The notes: generated by a model from the sequence alone, not told the origin. A stretch of 64,000 bases of DNA from Nitrososphaeria archaeon (GCA_029776065.1 JARVJP010000009.1:260514-324513), one strand, 5' to 3'. Numbered from the stretch's first letter, positions 50,618-59,647 are shown. Program-made: numbers and translations.

Positions 50618-50992
50618 ATGCACCCAATTTGCGAAATTTCTTCCAAGTACCTATTACCTGTTTTTAGGTCTAGAATTGTAAATATTTTAATAAACGAACG
50701 CGGTTTAACACAGGTCGAAGTCGCAGAGCTTTTAGATATTTCACAAGCGACAGTCAGCTTATACATTGGACAGAAAAGAGGATTTAGCAGAAAGTTTACC
50801 TCTTTATTTGACTTCGATATTATAGACCAGTATGCACACTCCTTTGTCGAAGAAGTCACGGACTCGTCTTCAGCAAAGGCAATGGAATACTTCTGCGCAT
50901 TATGTAATGATATGAAGCGAAAAGGTATGTTATGCACAATCCATAAAAGCATAGGTGGTGCACCCCCTAACTGTAAGATTTGTATAAAATAG
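50618..50992 (+). CDS. HTH transcriptional regulator with C-terminal Cys cluster
   Basis: GLTQVEVAELLDISQATVSLYI HTH; Cys in FCALCNDMKRKGMLC and CKIC. Confidence 0.8.
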   Translation: MHPICEISSKYLLPVFRSRIVNILINERGLTQVEVAELLDISQATVSLYIGQKRGFSRKFTSLFDFDIIDQYAHSFVEEVTDSSSAKAMEYFCALCNDMKRKGMLCTIHKSIGGAPPNCKICIK

Positions 50993-51038
50993 AGGGACAT
51001 ACTTTTATAACGAAGGTCCTATAACATTAATTTAAGGT

Positions 51039-51926
51039 TTGGATCGCCATTTCGAGATGCATTCAATTATAAGGAGAAGGGAAAGAGGTCCTGACTTGAT
51101 TCTATATTCGATTCCAATGCTATCTAAAGACCAATTTTATGGGGCAATTCAAGATTTTGCTAAGGCTGGGTTTAAGGTTTTCCTTTTAAATGTTCACTTA
51201 GGAACCAAATTCACTGGTAGAAGGGTGGAAGAATGGTTTCTAAATGATCACTATGGCCAACCACCTCATAATGTAGTTATTCGTTGTAGGAATCAAGCAA
51301 GTTACGTGAAAATTTATGCTAATGGCAAGATAATATCAACATTCGAAATAGAGCCAGTCATTATCAATTTCATCAAAAACTTTCACTTATATAAAAGAGT
51401 TTTAAGGAGTTTTCCAAACACTTTGCCCGAAAGATTTGAAAATGATTATTTCAGATACTTTTACCAGCCTGGTCGTTTAGATGTTTTCCTTAAAACAAGG
51501 TTCGAATACCCAAAGTCTATTTGGCTAGCTAACAGGAAAGAGAATAAACTCTACTTATTAGATGACGAATTACTAACTTTAAAGACTTTGGCTAAAATAA
51601 CAATACCAAGCTATATCGAAGCTAATTTCAATTTTCTGTTCACTAAAGACATCTTTAATTCGATCACTAAACCGGGTATGAGACCAATATTCAGAGGAAA
51701 AATTTTGGTTAAAACCTTTATCGAACAGATAGATGCTTTATTAGGAAGACCATTCCCAAGGAACCTTAAAGGGTTGAAGAGTTTCATCATACCAGAGGAT
51801 TCCAAGTTCATCTTCCACAAACCAAGAGTTAAAATTGAAGGGAAACACTTGAGGTATCTTTTTAAAATATTGAAGAACTATTGCTATGATTCTTATCATA
51901 TCACGAATGCGTCTGATTTAATCTAA
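51039..51926 (+). CDS. Hypothetical protein
   Basis: 295-aa ORF, no confidently recognised domain. Confidence 0.6.
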   Translation: MDRHFEMHSIIRRRERGPDLILYSIPMLSKDQFYGAIQDFAKAGFKVFLLNVHLGTKFTGRRVEEWFLNDHYGQPPHNVVIRCRNQASYVKIYANGKIISTFEIEPVIINFIKNFHLYKRVLRSFPNTLPERFENDYFRYFYQPGRLDVFLKTRFEYPKSIWLANRKENKLYLLDDELLTLKTLAKITIPSYIEANFNFLFTKDIFNSITKPGMRPIFRGKILVKTFIEQIDALLGRPFPRNLKGLKSFIIPEDSKFIFHKPRVKIEGKHLRYLFKILKNYCYDSYHITNASDLI

Positions 51927-52015
51927 TTAAAGAAAATGAAACCTTCTGAGCCCTTCCTTTTAAACATTAAAAACAAAAACATTATAAATATAACAAAAAC
52001 TCCACAAATAAACGT

Positions 52016-52091
52016 GCTCCGATGGTGTAGTCCGGTCAAGCATGTCGGCCTTTCGAGCCGTAGATCCCGGGTTCAAATCCCGGTCGGAGCA
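52016..52091 (+). tRNA. tRNA-Glu(TTC)
   Basis: Acceptor GCTCCGA/TCGGAGC, anticodon TTC. Confidence 0.95.
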
Positions 52092-52273
52092 CTTAAACCC
52101 TCCGTTTAGAATCGCCACCAGATTTTGTTACAACATCACCAAAACTACTTATAGATGTCTCTTAAATATGACTAATTTTAGGTGCTTTAACTTTGATGGC
52201 GGGAAGTCCTCCTGCGAAAGCTGGGGGATGAAAGCCGAAAAATATTTATAGTTTATAAAGAAAATTAGTAACT

Positions 52274-52681
52274 ATGAAATATAAGCTTGATAGAGGCGCG
52301 CATTCAGTTTATGCTCTTCAATATCATCTTGTTCAGGTAGTAAAATATCGCAGACAGGTGTTCGAAAATGAGAAGATTGTGGATTTTCTGAAGCAAAAAA
52401 TAAGAGAAATAAGCGAAAGTTTTGATGTAGATGTTCTAAACATTGAATGCAATAAAGACCATTTCCACATGCTTTTCAAGGCGAAGCCAACATTAGATAT
52501 GCCAAGATACATCAATGCGATAAAAACTATAACGTCGAGGGAAATCCAGAGAAACTTCCCTGAAGTAAAGGAAAAGCTTTGGAAGGGGGTTTTCTGGTCT
52601 CCATCATATTTCCTCGCCACAACTGGGCAAGTGACTTTGGATGTTTTGAAAAAGTATGTTGAGGAGCAAGGGAATGCCTAG
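52274..52681 (+). CDS. tnpA: IS200/IS605 TnpA, Y1 HUH transposase
   Basis: NKDHFHMLFKAKP (HUH) and VLKKYVEEQGNA catalytic Tyr region. Confidence 0.93.
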   Translation: MKYKLDRGAHSVYALQYHLVQVVKYRRQVFENEKIVDFLKQKIREISESFDVDVLNIECNKDHFHMLFKAKPTLDMPRYINAIKTITSREIQRNFPEVKEKLWKGVFWSPSYFLATTGQVTLDVLKKYVEEQGNA

Positions 52682-53783
52682 CTACAAGTTCAGGATTTAT
52701 CCAAGCAAGGAACAAGAGGGAAGATTGTTTGAAACTTTAGAGTTGTGTAGGCAAACTTACAACTATTTCTTGGCTGAATGGAATGGAAGGGGCAAGATAC
52801 CAAGCAGAATTAAGCTTCAGTCTCAGCTACCTAAACTGAAGAAGGAAAAGCCTGAGTTGAACAGGGTCTACTCAAAAGTTTTGCAGATGGTTCTCCACCA
52901 GCTTTACTCAAACCTAAAAGCCTTATCACAGTTGAAGAAAAATGGAAAGAAAGTTGGACGGTTAAGGTTCAAGGGTAAAGGTTGGTTCAAAACATTCGTC
53001 TACAACCAAAGTGGTTTCAAATTGATAAAAACAGGGAAGAGGCTTGACTTGCTCCACCTATCTAAAATAGGCGACATACCTATAAGGGTTCACAGACCCG
53101 TTGAAGGAAGAATTAAACAAGTCATAGTGAAGAGGCATAACTCGGGCAAATGGTTTGCCTGTGTTTGCGTTGAGAAAGAAGTGAACGTTGTTCAAAGAGA
53201 GCCTAAAAATGTTGTAGGCTTAGATGTTGGAATAAAACACTTTCTCACGGACAGTGACGGAAGACAAATAGAGAATCCGAGATTCTATGAGAAAACACTT
53301 AGAAGGATAAGAGTTCTCCAACATTGGCTTTCAAGGAAGCGTAAAGGCTCAAAAAATAGAGAGAAACAGAGAATCAAGCTTGCCAAAGCTTATGAAAGGC
53401 TTATAAACCAAAGAAACGACTTTCTGCATAAACTTTCAAGATTCTATGTAAACAATTACGACGTAATATGTGTTGAAAACCTAAACATAAAAAATATGGT
53501 TAGAAACCACAACTTAGCCCAGAAGATACTTGATGCCTCTTGGGGAAAATTCCTTCAGATGTTGTCCTACAAAGCTGAGAACGCTGGTAGGACGGTCGTG
53601 AAGGTGAACCCAAGAGGCACATCAGAAGGGCTAAGTTATGAAAATCCCTATAAGGATTGGATTTCAGCTATGCGAATAAAGATGCGGGGATGGAACAACC
53701 CTAAGACGCCTGCTAAGATGAAGCCCCTACTGGCTTACGTGCCAGCAAGCCTCATCGTTGAAGCAGGAAGCCCCTTGCGATAG
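52656..53783 (+). CDS. tnpB: TnpB, RuvC-like RNA-guided nuclease family
   Basis: VVGLDVGIKHFLTDSDG, VICVENLNIKNM, KDWISAMRIKMRGW; Cys zinc ribbon not apparent. Confidence 0.9.
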   Translation: MLRSKGMPSYKFRIYPSKEQEGRLFETLELCRQTYNYFLAEWNGRGKIPSRIKLQSQLPKLKKEKPELNRVYSKVLQMVLHQLYSNLKALSQLKKNGKKVGRLRFKGKGWFKTFVYNQSGFKLIKTGKRLDLLHLSKIGDIPIRVHRPVEGRIKQVIVKRHNSGKWFACVCVEKEVNVVQREPKNVVGLDVGIKHFLTDSDGRQIENPRFYEKTLRRIRVLQHWLSRKRKGSKNREKQRIKLAKAYERLINQRNDFLHKLSRFYVNNYDVICVENLNIKNMVRNHNLAQKILDASWGKFLQMLSYKAENAGRTVVKVNPRGTSEGLSYENPYKDWISAMRIKMRGWNNPKTPAKMKPLLAYVPASLIVEAGSPLR

Positions 53784-53790
53784 CAAGGGG
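53771..53790 (+). other. Right-end hairpin CCCCTTGC-GATA-GCAAGGGG overlapping the tnpB stop
   Basis: Perfect 8-bp stem, GATA loop; expected place for the IS right end / omegaRNA scaffold. Confidence 0.65.
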
Positions 53791-53927
53791 TAGTTCACGG
53801 TTATCATGGGATATTTTTGTCTATAGATATATTACAACCGAGGATGTGAAACTAAGTGACGGCTCGGAAGGCTCCAATTTTTTCTCTCATAATCTTTTGC
53901 GAGCATTCTGGCGCTTCTATATGTTAG

Positions 53928-54146
53928 GTGGGTATGGAGATAGAGCTTGAGGGCGTTGTTAGGGCTACTGGCCCGGGTAGGATGGTTATCGCTAAGGAGA
54001 GGGTGAGGTACTGGTTTGTCAAGAACGCTAAGCTCGTCGAAGTCGAGAACTGTGAAGCCCTTAAGGCGATGGGGAAGGGGGAGCGTAGGAAGCTGCATGG
54101 GAAGCATGTGAAGATAGTGATTGAAATAGAGGGGGTGGAAGCATGA
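53928..54146 (+). CDS. Hypothetical 72-aa protein
   Basis: Start of a run of overlapping + strand ORFs (54143 start overlaps its stop). Confidence 0.6.
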   Translation: MGMEIELEGVVRATGPGRMVIAKERVRYWFVKNAKLVEVENCEALKAMGKGERRKLHGKHVKIVIEIEGVEA

Positions 54147-55132
54147 GGGTTCATGTTTTCGCTGCATCTTCTTTAACAATCCTCCTACTACTCTCCTTCC
54201 TGCAGACGAGCGTGTATGCTGCTAGCTCGGTGCCTATCACGGTGCGATGCGTCTTCGAGGACGGTAGACCTGCGGCAAACGTCCTAGTTGAGGTGTACCA
54301 TGAGAGCGGCCTATTCGGGAAGATGGTGACGGATTTAAATGGTAAGGCTGTTCTCAACCTCCCAGCCAACGAGACATTCACCTTCAAAACCTCATGGTTC
54401 GGGTGGAACGACCAGAGACAGATCACCGTTAAAGTGCCTGTTACGTTAGAGTTCTCGGTGAACGTGGTTGTATACCCTGTTGAGAAAGCCTTCATCCCAC
54501 TCCGCCTTGTAACACTCACGCCCGGAGGGTTCTCGATGTACTTTGAGAAAGCGGATAAGGTTAACGCAACGGTCCAAGCTCTCCAAGGCACGAAGTATTC
54601 TCTTACGATACAGGGCCAGACCGTGACGTTTAGGTCGAACGAGACAGACACCTACTTCATCTTCGTAAACGTGCAGTACAGGGATGTTTCATGGCGCTCT
54701 ATCACGTTAAGCACCTTCTCTGACACCACCTCGCAGAGGGTTTCCCAGAGCATGCTCGTCTATTCCCCTGAAATTGAAGTACAAGCCGTTGTGGACGGTG
54801 TTCCCGCACCACATTACCCTACCTCAGATGAAGTCGCAGAAGCTATGATGAAGCAATGGCAGGCGATGAAGAACGACATTATAAAATCAGTGGTCCAATC
54901 CCTGAGAGACGAGATGCAGCCCGTGCAGGTTGGCGTGAAAAACCTGCAGAACAAGACAGGAGAGCTTTCACAGCAGATCGACATCCTGAGCTCGCTTTCA
55001 AAGGACATGAGCGGTTTCATGAGGAACACGTTGAACAGTTTCCAGGCAAACGCTTGGACGAGCATCGTAGTGTTTGCGGCAATAGTTCTCATCCTACTCA
55101 TCGCCATATACATGAAGAGGGAGATGCGTTGA
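54143..55132 (+). CDS. Secreted protein: signal peptide, carboxypeptidase-regulatory-like domain, coiled coil, C-terminal TM
   Basis: VHVFAASSLTILLLLSFLQTSVYA; CVFEDGRPAANVLVEVYHESGLFGKMVTDLNGKAVLNLP; SIVVFAAIVLILLIAIYMKREMR. Confidence 0.75.
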   Translation: MRVHVFAASSLTILLLLSFLQTSVYAASSVPITVRCVFEDGRPAANVLVEVYHESGLFGKMVTDLNGKAVLNLPANETFTFKTSWFGWNDQRQITVKVPVTLEFSVNVVVYPVEKAFIPLRLVTLTPGGFSMYFEKADKVNATVQALQGTKYSLTIQGQTVTFRSNETDTYFIFVNVQYRDVSWRSITLSTFSDTTSQRVSQSMLVYSPEIEVQAVVDGVPAPHYPTSDEVAEAMMKQWQAMKNDIIKSVVQSLRDEMQPVQVGVKNLQNKTGELSQQIDILSSLSKDMSGFMRNTLNSFQANAWTSIVVFAAIVLILLIAIYMKREMR

Positions 55133-56208
55133 AGGACCAGAAGGCCTACCCGATCACATTATACATTTCAATCCTAGCGTTAGCGTTCATACTAATTTCT
55201 GGAGCGTGGAGCCAAATCTACGAAACATACACAGTGCCAGCCCTGACAGTGTTGGCTTTCCTACTCCTCTTCATAGCTTGGCTGCTAGGCAACACGAGGC
55301 CCGGCTTCCCTGGGAGGATGCTGGGCATCACATTGTTCTACGGCCTACAGGGCTCAACCTTCAGACGCTTCGAAGCATTGCTCGTAGACATAACCGACAG
55401 CTTAAGCGATGATGCGTTGAACGAGTTCCGCCAAGCAGCGAAAGAAGACCTAGGGGAACAGTATAAGAAGGAAGGCGACGAGAAAAAGAGATCCGACATA
55501 CAGAAGGCGATGGAGGCGCTTGATAAGGTCAACGCCACTGAGGTAAAAAGGTTCATGCAGGTCTACGGCTGCAGGAGGGACTTCACCAGACACGTGTGGG
55601 TCGTGCTAGCTGAGAAACCTATCGAGGAATACATGTTCGCAAGCACGATAACCTCGTTCACCCTACCGTTCGGCTACATTAGGAGACAGGCAGTGTTCGG
55701 GTTAAGACACGATTTCGGCCGGATGAAAGTTGCTAGAGAAACGCTGAGAGTTCACCTGTTCATGCCCCTCCTAGATGTAGAAAAAGTCTCCGAAAATAAG
55801 ATGGTTCCAGGAGAGTTTGCTTCAGCCTTAGCTGAAATCGGTGCAGCCATACGCAGTGCACTGTTACTGCGTATAGAGAACAGGATGCTGAGGAAGGAGT
55901 TGAAGGCGAGGGAGAAGAGGATGCGTGAAACCGAGAGGCAGCTCAGCAGGCTCGCGAAGGAAACGGACATAGCGAGGGAGGCTGCTAAATCAAAGGTGCT
56001 CGAGCCACCTACAGAGGATGAAGCGAAGATTGCGAAGTCGAAGCCTGTTCAATCCCTATACTATGAACTGCTTTTCGCTACAGTAGCAGGCCAAATAATC
56101 GGTGCTGCACTGATTCCACAACTGGTTCAAATAGACGCCTTCATGGCAAGCGTTCTAGGGTCTATAGGAGGAGCAGCGGTCTTCTTCGTGTTCGTTGCGG
56201 AAAGGTGA
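55129..56208 (+). CDS. Polytopic membrane protein with large cytoplasmic/coiled-coil domain
   Basis: TTG start overlapping the previous TGA (MKDQKAYPITLYISILALAFILISGAW...); TM pairs at both ends. The tracked start 54856 lies in the wrong frame over the previous gene. Confidence 0.75.
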   Translation: MKDQKAYPITLYISILALAFILISGAWSQIYETYTVPALTVLAFLLLFIAWLLGNTRPGFPGRMLGITLFYGLQGSTFRRFEALLVDITDSLSDDALNEFRQAAKEDLGEQYKKEGDEKKRSDIQKAMEALDKVNATEVKRFMQVYGCRRDFTRHVWVVLAEKPIEEYMFASTITSFTLPFGYIRRQAVFGLRHDFGRMKVARETLRVHLFMPLLDVEKVSENKMVPGEFASALAEIGAAIRSALLLRIENRMLRKELKAREKRMRETERQLSRLAKETDIAREAAKSKVLEPPTEDEAKIAKSKPVQSLYYELLFATVAGQIIGAALIPQLVQIDAFMASVLGSIGGAAVFFVFVAER

Positions 56209-56878
56209 TCCCGTGAGCAGTGTTGAAGACTACCTTTCATCAATTAGGGATGAGATAGAGAATACGAAGGAGGAGATGAGGGATGCGGAGGCGACCGTGA
56301 AATCGTTCGTAGACTTTGTTACTTCAGATAGGCTTTTCAAAGACTACAGCAGGTTCTACCAGCTAGCCTACGACACCCAGAAGGTTGCGAAGGTCTTGGT
56401 TGAGAAGCTTCTATCGTTCGAGATGCAGATCAAGAAGGCTGAGGTGCAGCAGCCTCAGGTAAAGCCTGTGGAAGAGGTGAAGGAAGGAGGTAGGCCGGAG
56501 GAGAAGAAGGGAATCCTCTCACGTATAAGAGAGCGTTTATCAGTAAAGCGGGTTAAGAGGAAGCCTCACAGGGAACCTGCTGTAAACAGCTTGATAGAAT
56601 ACGGGCGTAGCACGATCAGCAGGCTCGACGTGATCTGGAAAGAGTACCGAAACCGCTACCTCCTAATAGCACATCAAGACGTGGAACCTGATATGGAGAG
56701 AGAGCTGCAGAGCAACCTCGAATTCATTTCATATATTACCAACGTGTGCGCAGACATCGTAACGTTCGTGGACGCAGCATACAGCATGAAGATAGCGGAG
56801 CTGGAGGAGAAGTACTCACAACTTATGAAGGCTCTCACGGTTTCTGAAACAGCGCAGCAACCTCTTCCAAAGGAATAA
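56195..56878 (+). CDS. Coiled-coil protein
   Basis: Overlaps previous ORF; SVEDYLSSIRDEIENTKEEMRDAEATVKSF. Confidence 0.65.
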   Translation: MRKGDPVSSVEDYLSSIRDEIENTKEEMRDAEATVKSFVDFVTSDRLFKDYSRFYQLAYDTQKVAKVLVEKLLSFEMQIKKAEVQQPQVKPVEEVKEGGRPEEKKGILSRIRERLSVKRVKRKPHREPAVNSLIEYGRSTISRLDVIWKEYRNRYLLIAHQDVEPDMERELQSNLEFISYITNVCADIVTFVDAAYSMKIAELEEKYSQLMKALTVSETAQQPLPKE

Positions 56879-56944
56879 GATGTTCACTGGTTTGGCACTT
56901 CTCATGATTCAAGCCTAGAAATTTTTGCCTCTATACTTTAGGAA

Positions 56945-57952
56945 ATGCCAGAACCCGAAGCTTATAAGAATAAAATTATCTGCGGAAACAGCCTAGAAGT
57001 TTTAAAGAACTTTCCTTCAGAAAGCATAGACATGTGTATGTTCAGCCCACCATATTATGGGTTGCGTGATTACGGTAGAAATGCGGAAACTGTTTGGAGC
57101 GATGGATGGCTTGGGCAATTGGGTTTAGAGCCGAATACGAAAATGTACGTTCAACATATGGTTGAAATTAATCATGAGATAAAACGCATCTTGAAACAGA
57201 CTGGAAGCATGTATATTGTTTTAGGAGACACTTATGCTGGTTCCAATTGTGGAAGAGGCGATAAAACTCTTTTTCAAAATTATCGTAGGATGAAGGTTGC
57301 TGAAAACCTGTACGATAAGCCCAGCCCCCAAGCAAAGACCAAGGAATACAAACCCAAATGTCTCATCGGTGTTCCTTGGAGGGTTGCCTTCGCCCTCATA
57401 GATGATGGGTGGATATTAAGAAACTGTTTAGTGTGGTTTAAGCCAAATCACATGCCAAGCTCAGTCAAGGATAGATACTCTAACACCTACGAGTTCATCT
57501 TTTTCTTTGTTAAAAATAGGAAATACTATTTCAATTTAGATGCTATAAGGGAGCCTCATACGAGCATCAAAGATCTGGGAAGAAAAAGAACTGATCAAAT
57601 CCATAGCAAATACTATGGGATAAGACCAAGTGGGTACCTTGTCCAACATCCCAAGGGCAAGAATCCAGGAGATTGTTGGAGTATCCCTACTAAACCTTTC
57701 AAGGAAACACATTTTGCGGTAATGCCTGAAGACATTTGCGTGAAACCAATACTATCAAGCTGTCCTGAAAATGGGATCGTCCTTGACCCGTTTTGCGGTT
57801 CTGGGACAACATGTGTAGTAGCGAAGAAACTTAGTAGAAACTATATCGGAATAGACATAAATCAAAGATACTGTGAGATAGCAAGGCAGAGGCTTGCCCA
57901 AGTACCTGAAAAACTAACCAACTTTATGGAAGCCAAAATAGTTAACGGGTAA
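56945..57952 (+). CDS. Site-specific DNA methyltransferase (SPPYYG type)
   Basis: MCMFSPPYYGLRDYG and VLDPFCGSGTTCVVAKKL. Confidence 0.93.
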   Translation: MPEPEAYKNKIICGNSLEVLKNFPSESIDMCMFSPPYYGLRDYGRNAETVWSDGWLGQLGLEPNTKMYVQHMVEINHEIKRILKQTGSMYIVLGDTYAGSNCGRGDKTLFQNYRRMKVAENLYDKPSPQAKTKEYKPKCLIGVPWRVAFALIDDGWILRNCLVWFKPNHMPSSVKDRYSNTYEFIFFFVKNRKYYFNLDAIREPHTSIKDLGRKRTDQIHSKYYGIRPSGYLVQHPKGKNPGDCWSIPTKPFKETHFAVMPEDICVKPILSSCPENGIVLDPFCGSGTTCVVAKKLSRNYIGIDINQRYCEIARQRLAQVPEKLTNFMEAKIVNG

Positions 57953-57966
57953 ACTTTGGCAAACGG

Positions 57967-58591
57967 TTAAGGGCTTCCCCTTCGTTTCCCACCCTCCTTG
58001 GAAGGAATCATCTCAAAAGCATTAATTACGTGTTCTTCTCTCTTGATTCCAGTTAATTTTTCAGCTTCTTCATTCGCATACTCCTCAGCTGTGTGAGATG
58101 GGCCCCAGTACCAATGCTTTAAATGCCCAACCTCATGTGCTACAGTGAAGCGTAGGAGCCGATCTGCTTTTTCAGGGTCTTCCTTGAAGAGTTGGTCGAA
58201 GCGTTCAGTTATATAGATCTTCGGATTAACTCTCACCTTGTCTTTAACCGATCCGTCTGGGTTATATGTCACCACCCACCCTTTGAGCCTCTGGCATGAG
58301 CCAAGGTGCCTACCCTTTGTTTTGACGAACTCGATTTCTGGAGCATCGACATTAAGCTCTCTGCAATAATGTTTCATGAGCAGCCTCGCCCTCAGCCTCC
58401 AATCCACGTTAGGAGCCGACTTCGTAGCCTCTATGGCGCTGGTGAGCTCCTCCCTTCGCTCTTTCAGGAGTGATTGCTTGTCCGTAGCCCTAGAAGCTAT
58501 TGGGTGAACTACCTTCTTCTCATCGGTGTAGAAGCTTAGAACCTTTCTCTTGTATCCTTCTGGAAGCGTTATCCTCCTCGTAAGGCGTCAC
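57967..58591 (-). CDS. Zinc metalloprotease (HEVGH) with N-terminal module shared with the upstream gene
   Basis: FTVAHEVGHLKHWYWG. Frame is open from the TGA at 58588-58590 (RLTRRITLPEGYKRKVLSFYTDEKKVVHPIASRATDKQSLLKERREELTSAIEATKSAPN) to the tracked GTG at 58405-58407. Confidence 0.75.
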
Positions 58592-59643
58592 TGCTCCATT
58601 TTAGCGATGCAGACCTGGGTTATCGCAGTCTCCTTGGATGCAGGTTCGATAGCCATGAACGTGTCGGTCAACTTAATGTTGTATGCACTGGAGTTTAGTG
58701 AAGTGACGGCGTCCTTCATAAGCTTGGCGTTGAATGCGATTTCTGGGCCGTAGTAAGGTCCATCCAGTATTTTAGTCGCTTTAGTTACATATCTTCCTTC
58801 AACCCATTTATCGTTCTCCCACCTCCCTTCTTCATACGCTCTAGCTTCTAATATTGGTTGGCCTGCCTTGTCCGCTTTCAAGACTAAGAGGGGGTCTCTG
58901 CCTTTTGCGGCTTCGATCGCCTCCTTCAGATCTCTATGGGTTACTACAAGCTCAGCCTTCTTTTCTCCCTCTAGGCGTTTTTTCACCACGTTAAGCACTA
59001 TGCCATCTTCTCGTACAAAGTCGTTTTCTTCATCTACTGGATGCAGTGGGAAACGAAATTCTTTCTTGATGCCTTTGTTTCTGAGCTCCATCCTAAGTAG
59101 GTAGTCTCCCGGGTTATCCGTGTCCCTGATTAAATCGAACTCCCAGTTTACACCTGGTTCGTTTTTGTTCCTGCGTATGATCTCTTTTATTGGCCTAACA
59201 GAATCTATTTCAAAGTCACTTTTTGCGCCTTCGCCTACTTCATTGGATATAGGTATTTCCGTGAAAGAGAAGCTTACTGAGCTAGGGTCTCTGTTGAATA
59301 AAACCAGTTTATCCTTGTAAAGTTTCAGTCTAGCATGCCCCGTGTTTTTGTCGGCATAGGATAAGACACTGTACAGGGAATTAAGGCGTTGTGCATCCAG
59401 TTTGAACTTGTGGTCTCTTGGTGTATGTTTAAAACCTACATCCTCCTCGATAACCTTATTCCTCTGCTCCAGGTTTTCTGTAGGCTCCTCAACCTTTGAG
59501 AGGATCTCCTTCCTCCGCTCCTTTAACTCCTGCAGGCCCGTGGCCTTCGTTATCGGGCGAACCCTTTTTTCCTCATCTGTGAAGAATCCAGTAACCTTCT
59601 TCTTGTACCTTTCTGGGAGCTCAATTTTCACAACCCGGGGCAT
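58588..59643 (-). CDS. Putative sliding-clamp (PCNA/DnaN)-like protein with N-terminal extension
   Basis: LKLYKDKLVLFNRDPSSVSFSF; C-terminal GPEIAFNAKLMKDAVTSLNSSAYNIKLTDTFMAIEPASKETAITQVCIAKMEQ resembles a clamp third domain. Confidence 0.55.
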   Translation of the reverse strand: MPRVVKIELPERYKKKVTGFFTDEEKRVRPITKATGLQELKERRKEILSKVEEPTENLEQRNKVIEEDVGFKHTPRDHKFKLDAQRLNSLYSVLSYADKNTGHARLKLYKDKLVLFNRDPSSVSFSFTEIPISNEVGEGAKSDFEIDSVRPIKEIIRRNKNEPGVNWEFDLIRDTDNPGDYLLRMELRNKGIKKEFRFPLHPVDEENDFVREDGIVLNVVKKRLEGEKKAELVVTHRDLKEAIEAAKGRDPLLVLKADKAGQPILEARAYEEGRWENDKWVEGRYVTKATKILDGPYYGPEIAFNAKLMKDAVTSLNSSAYNIKLTDTFMAIEPASKETAITQVCIAKMEQ

Positions 59644-59647
59644 AACT

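Larger units (their letters stand above)
52198..53810 (+). mobile_element. IS200/IS605-family insertion sequence (tnpA + tnpB); ends approximate
   Basis: TnpA and TnpB overlap; left-end hairpin-like GGAAGTCCTCCTGCGAAAGCTGGGGGATGAAAGCC; right-end hairpin CCCCTTGC-GATA-GCAAGGGG followed by TAGTTCACGG. Confidence 0.88.

Noticed and set aside
53832-54179. 115-aa minus-strand ORF at the island's left edge
   Set aside because: Antisense to the 72-aa ORF and the next gene; no recognisable features.
54856-55128. N-terminal 91 residues of the tracked 450-aa ORF
   Set aside because: Out of frame with and fully inside the 54143-55132 gene; Arg/His/Glu-rich sequence looks like frame artefact. The real start is likely TTG at 55129.
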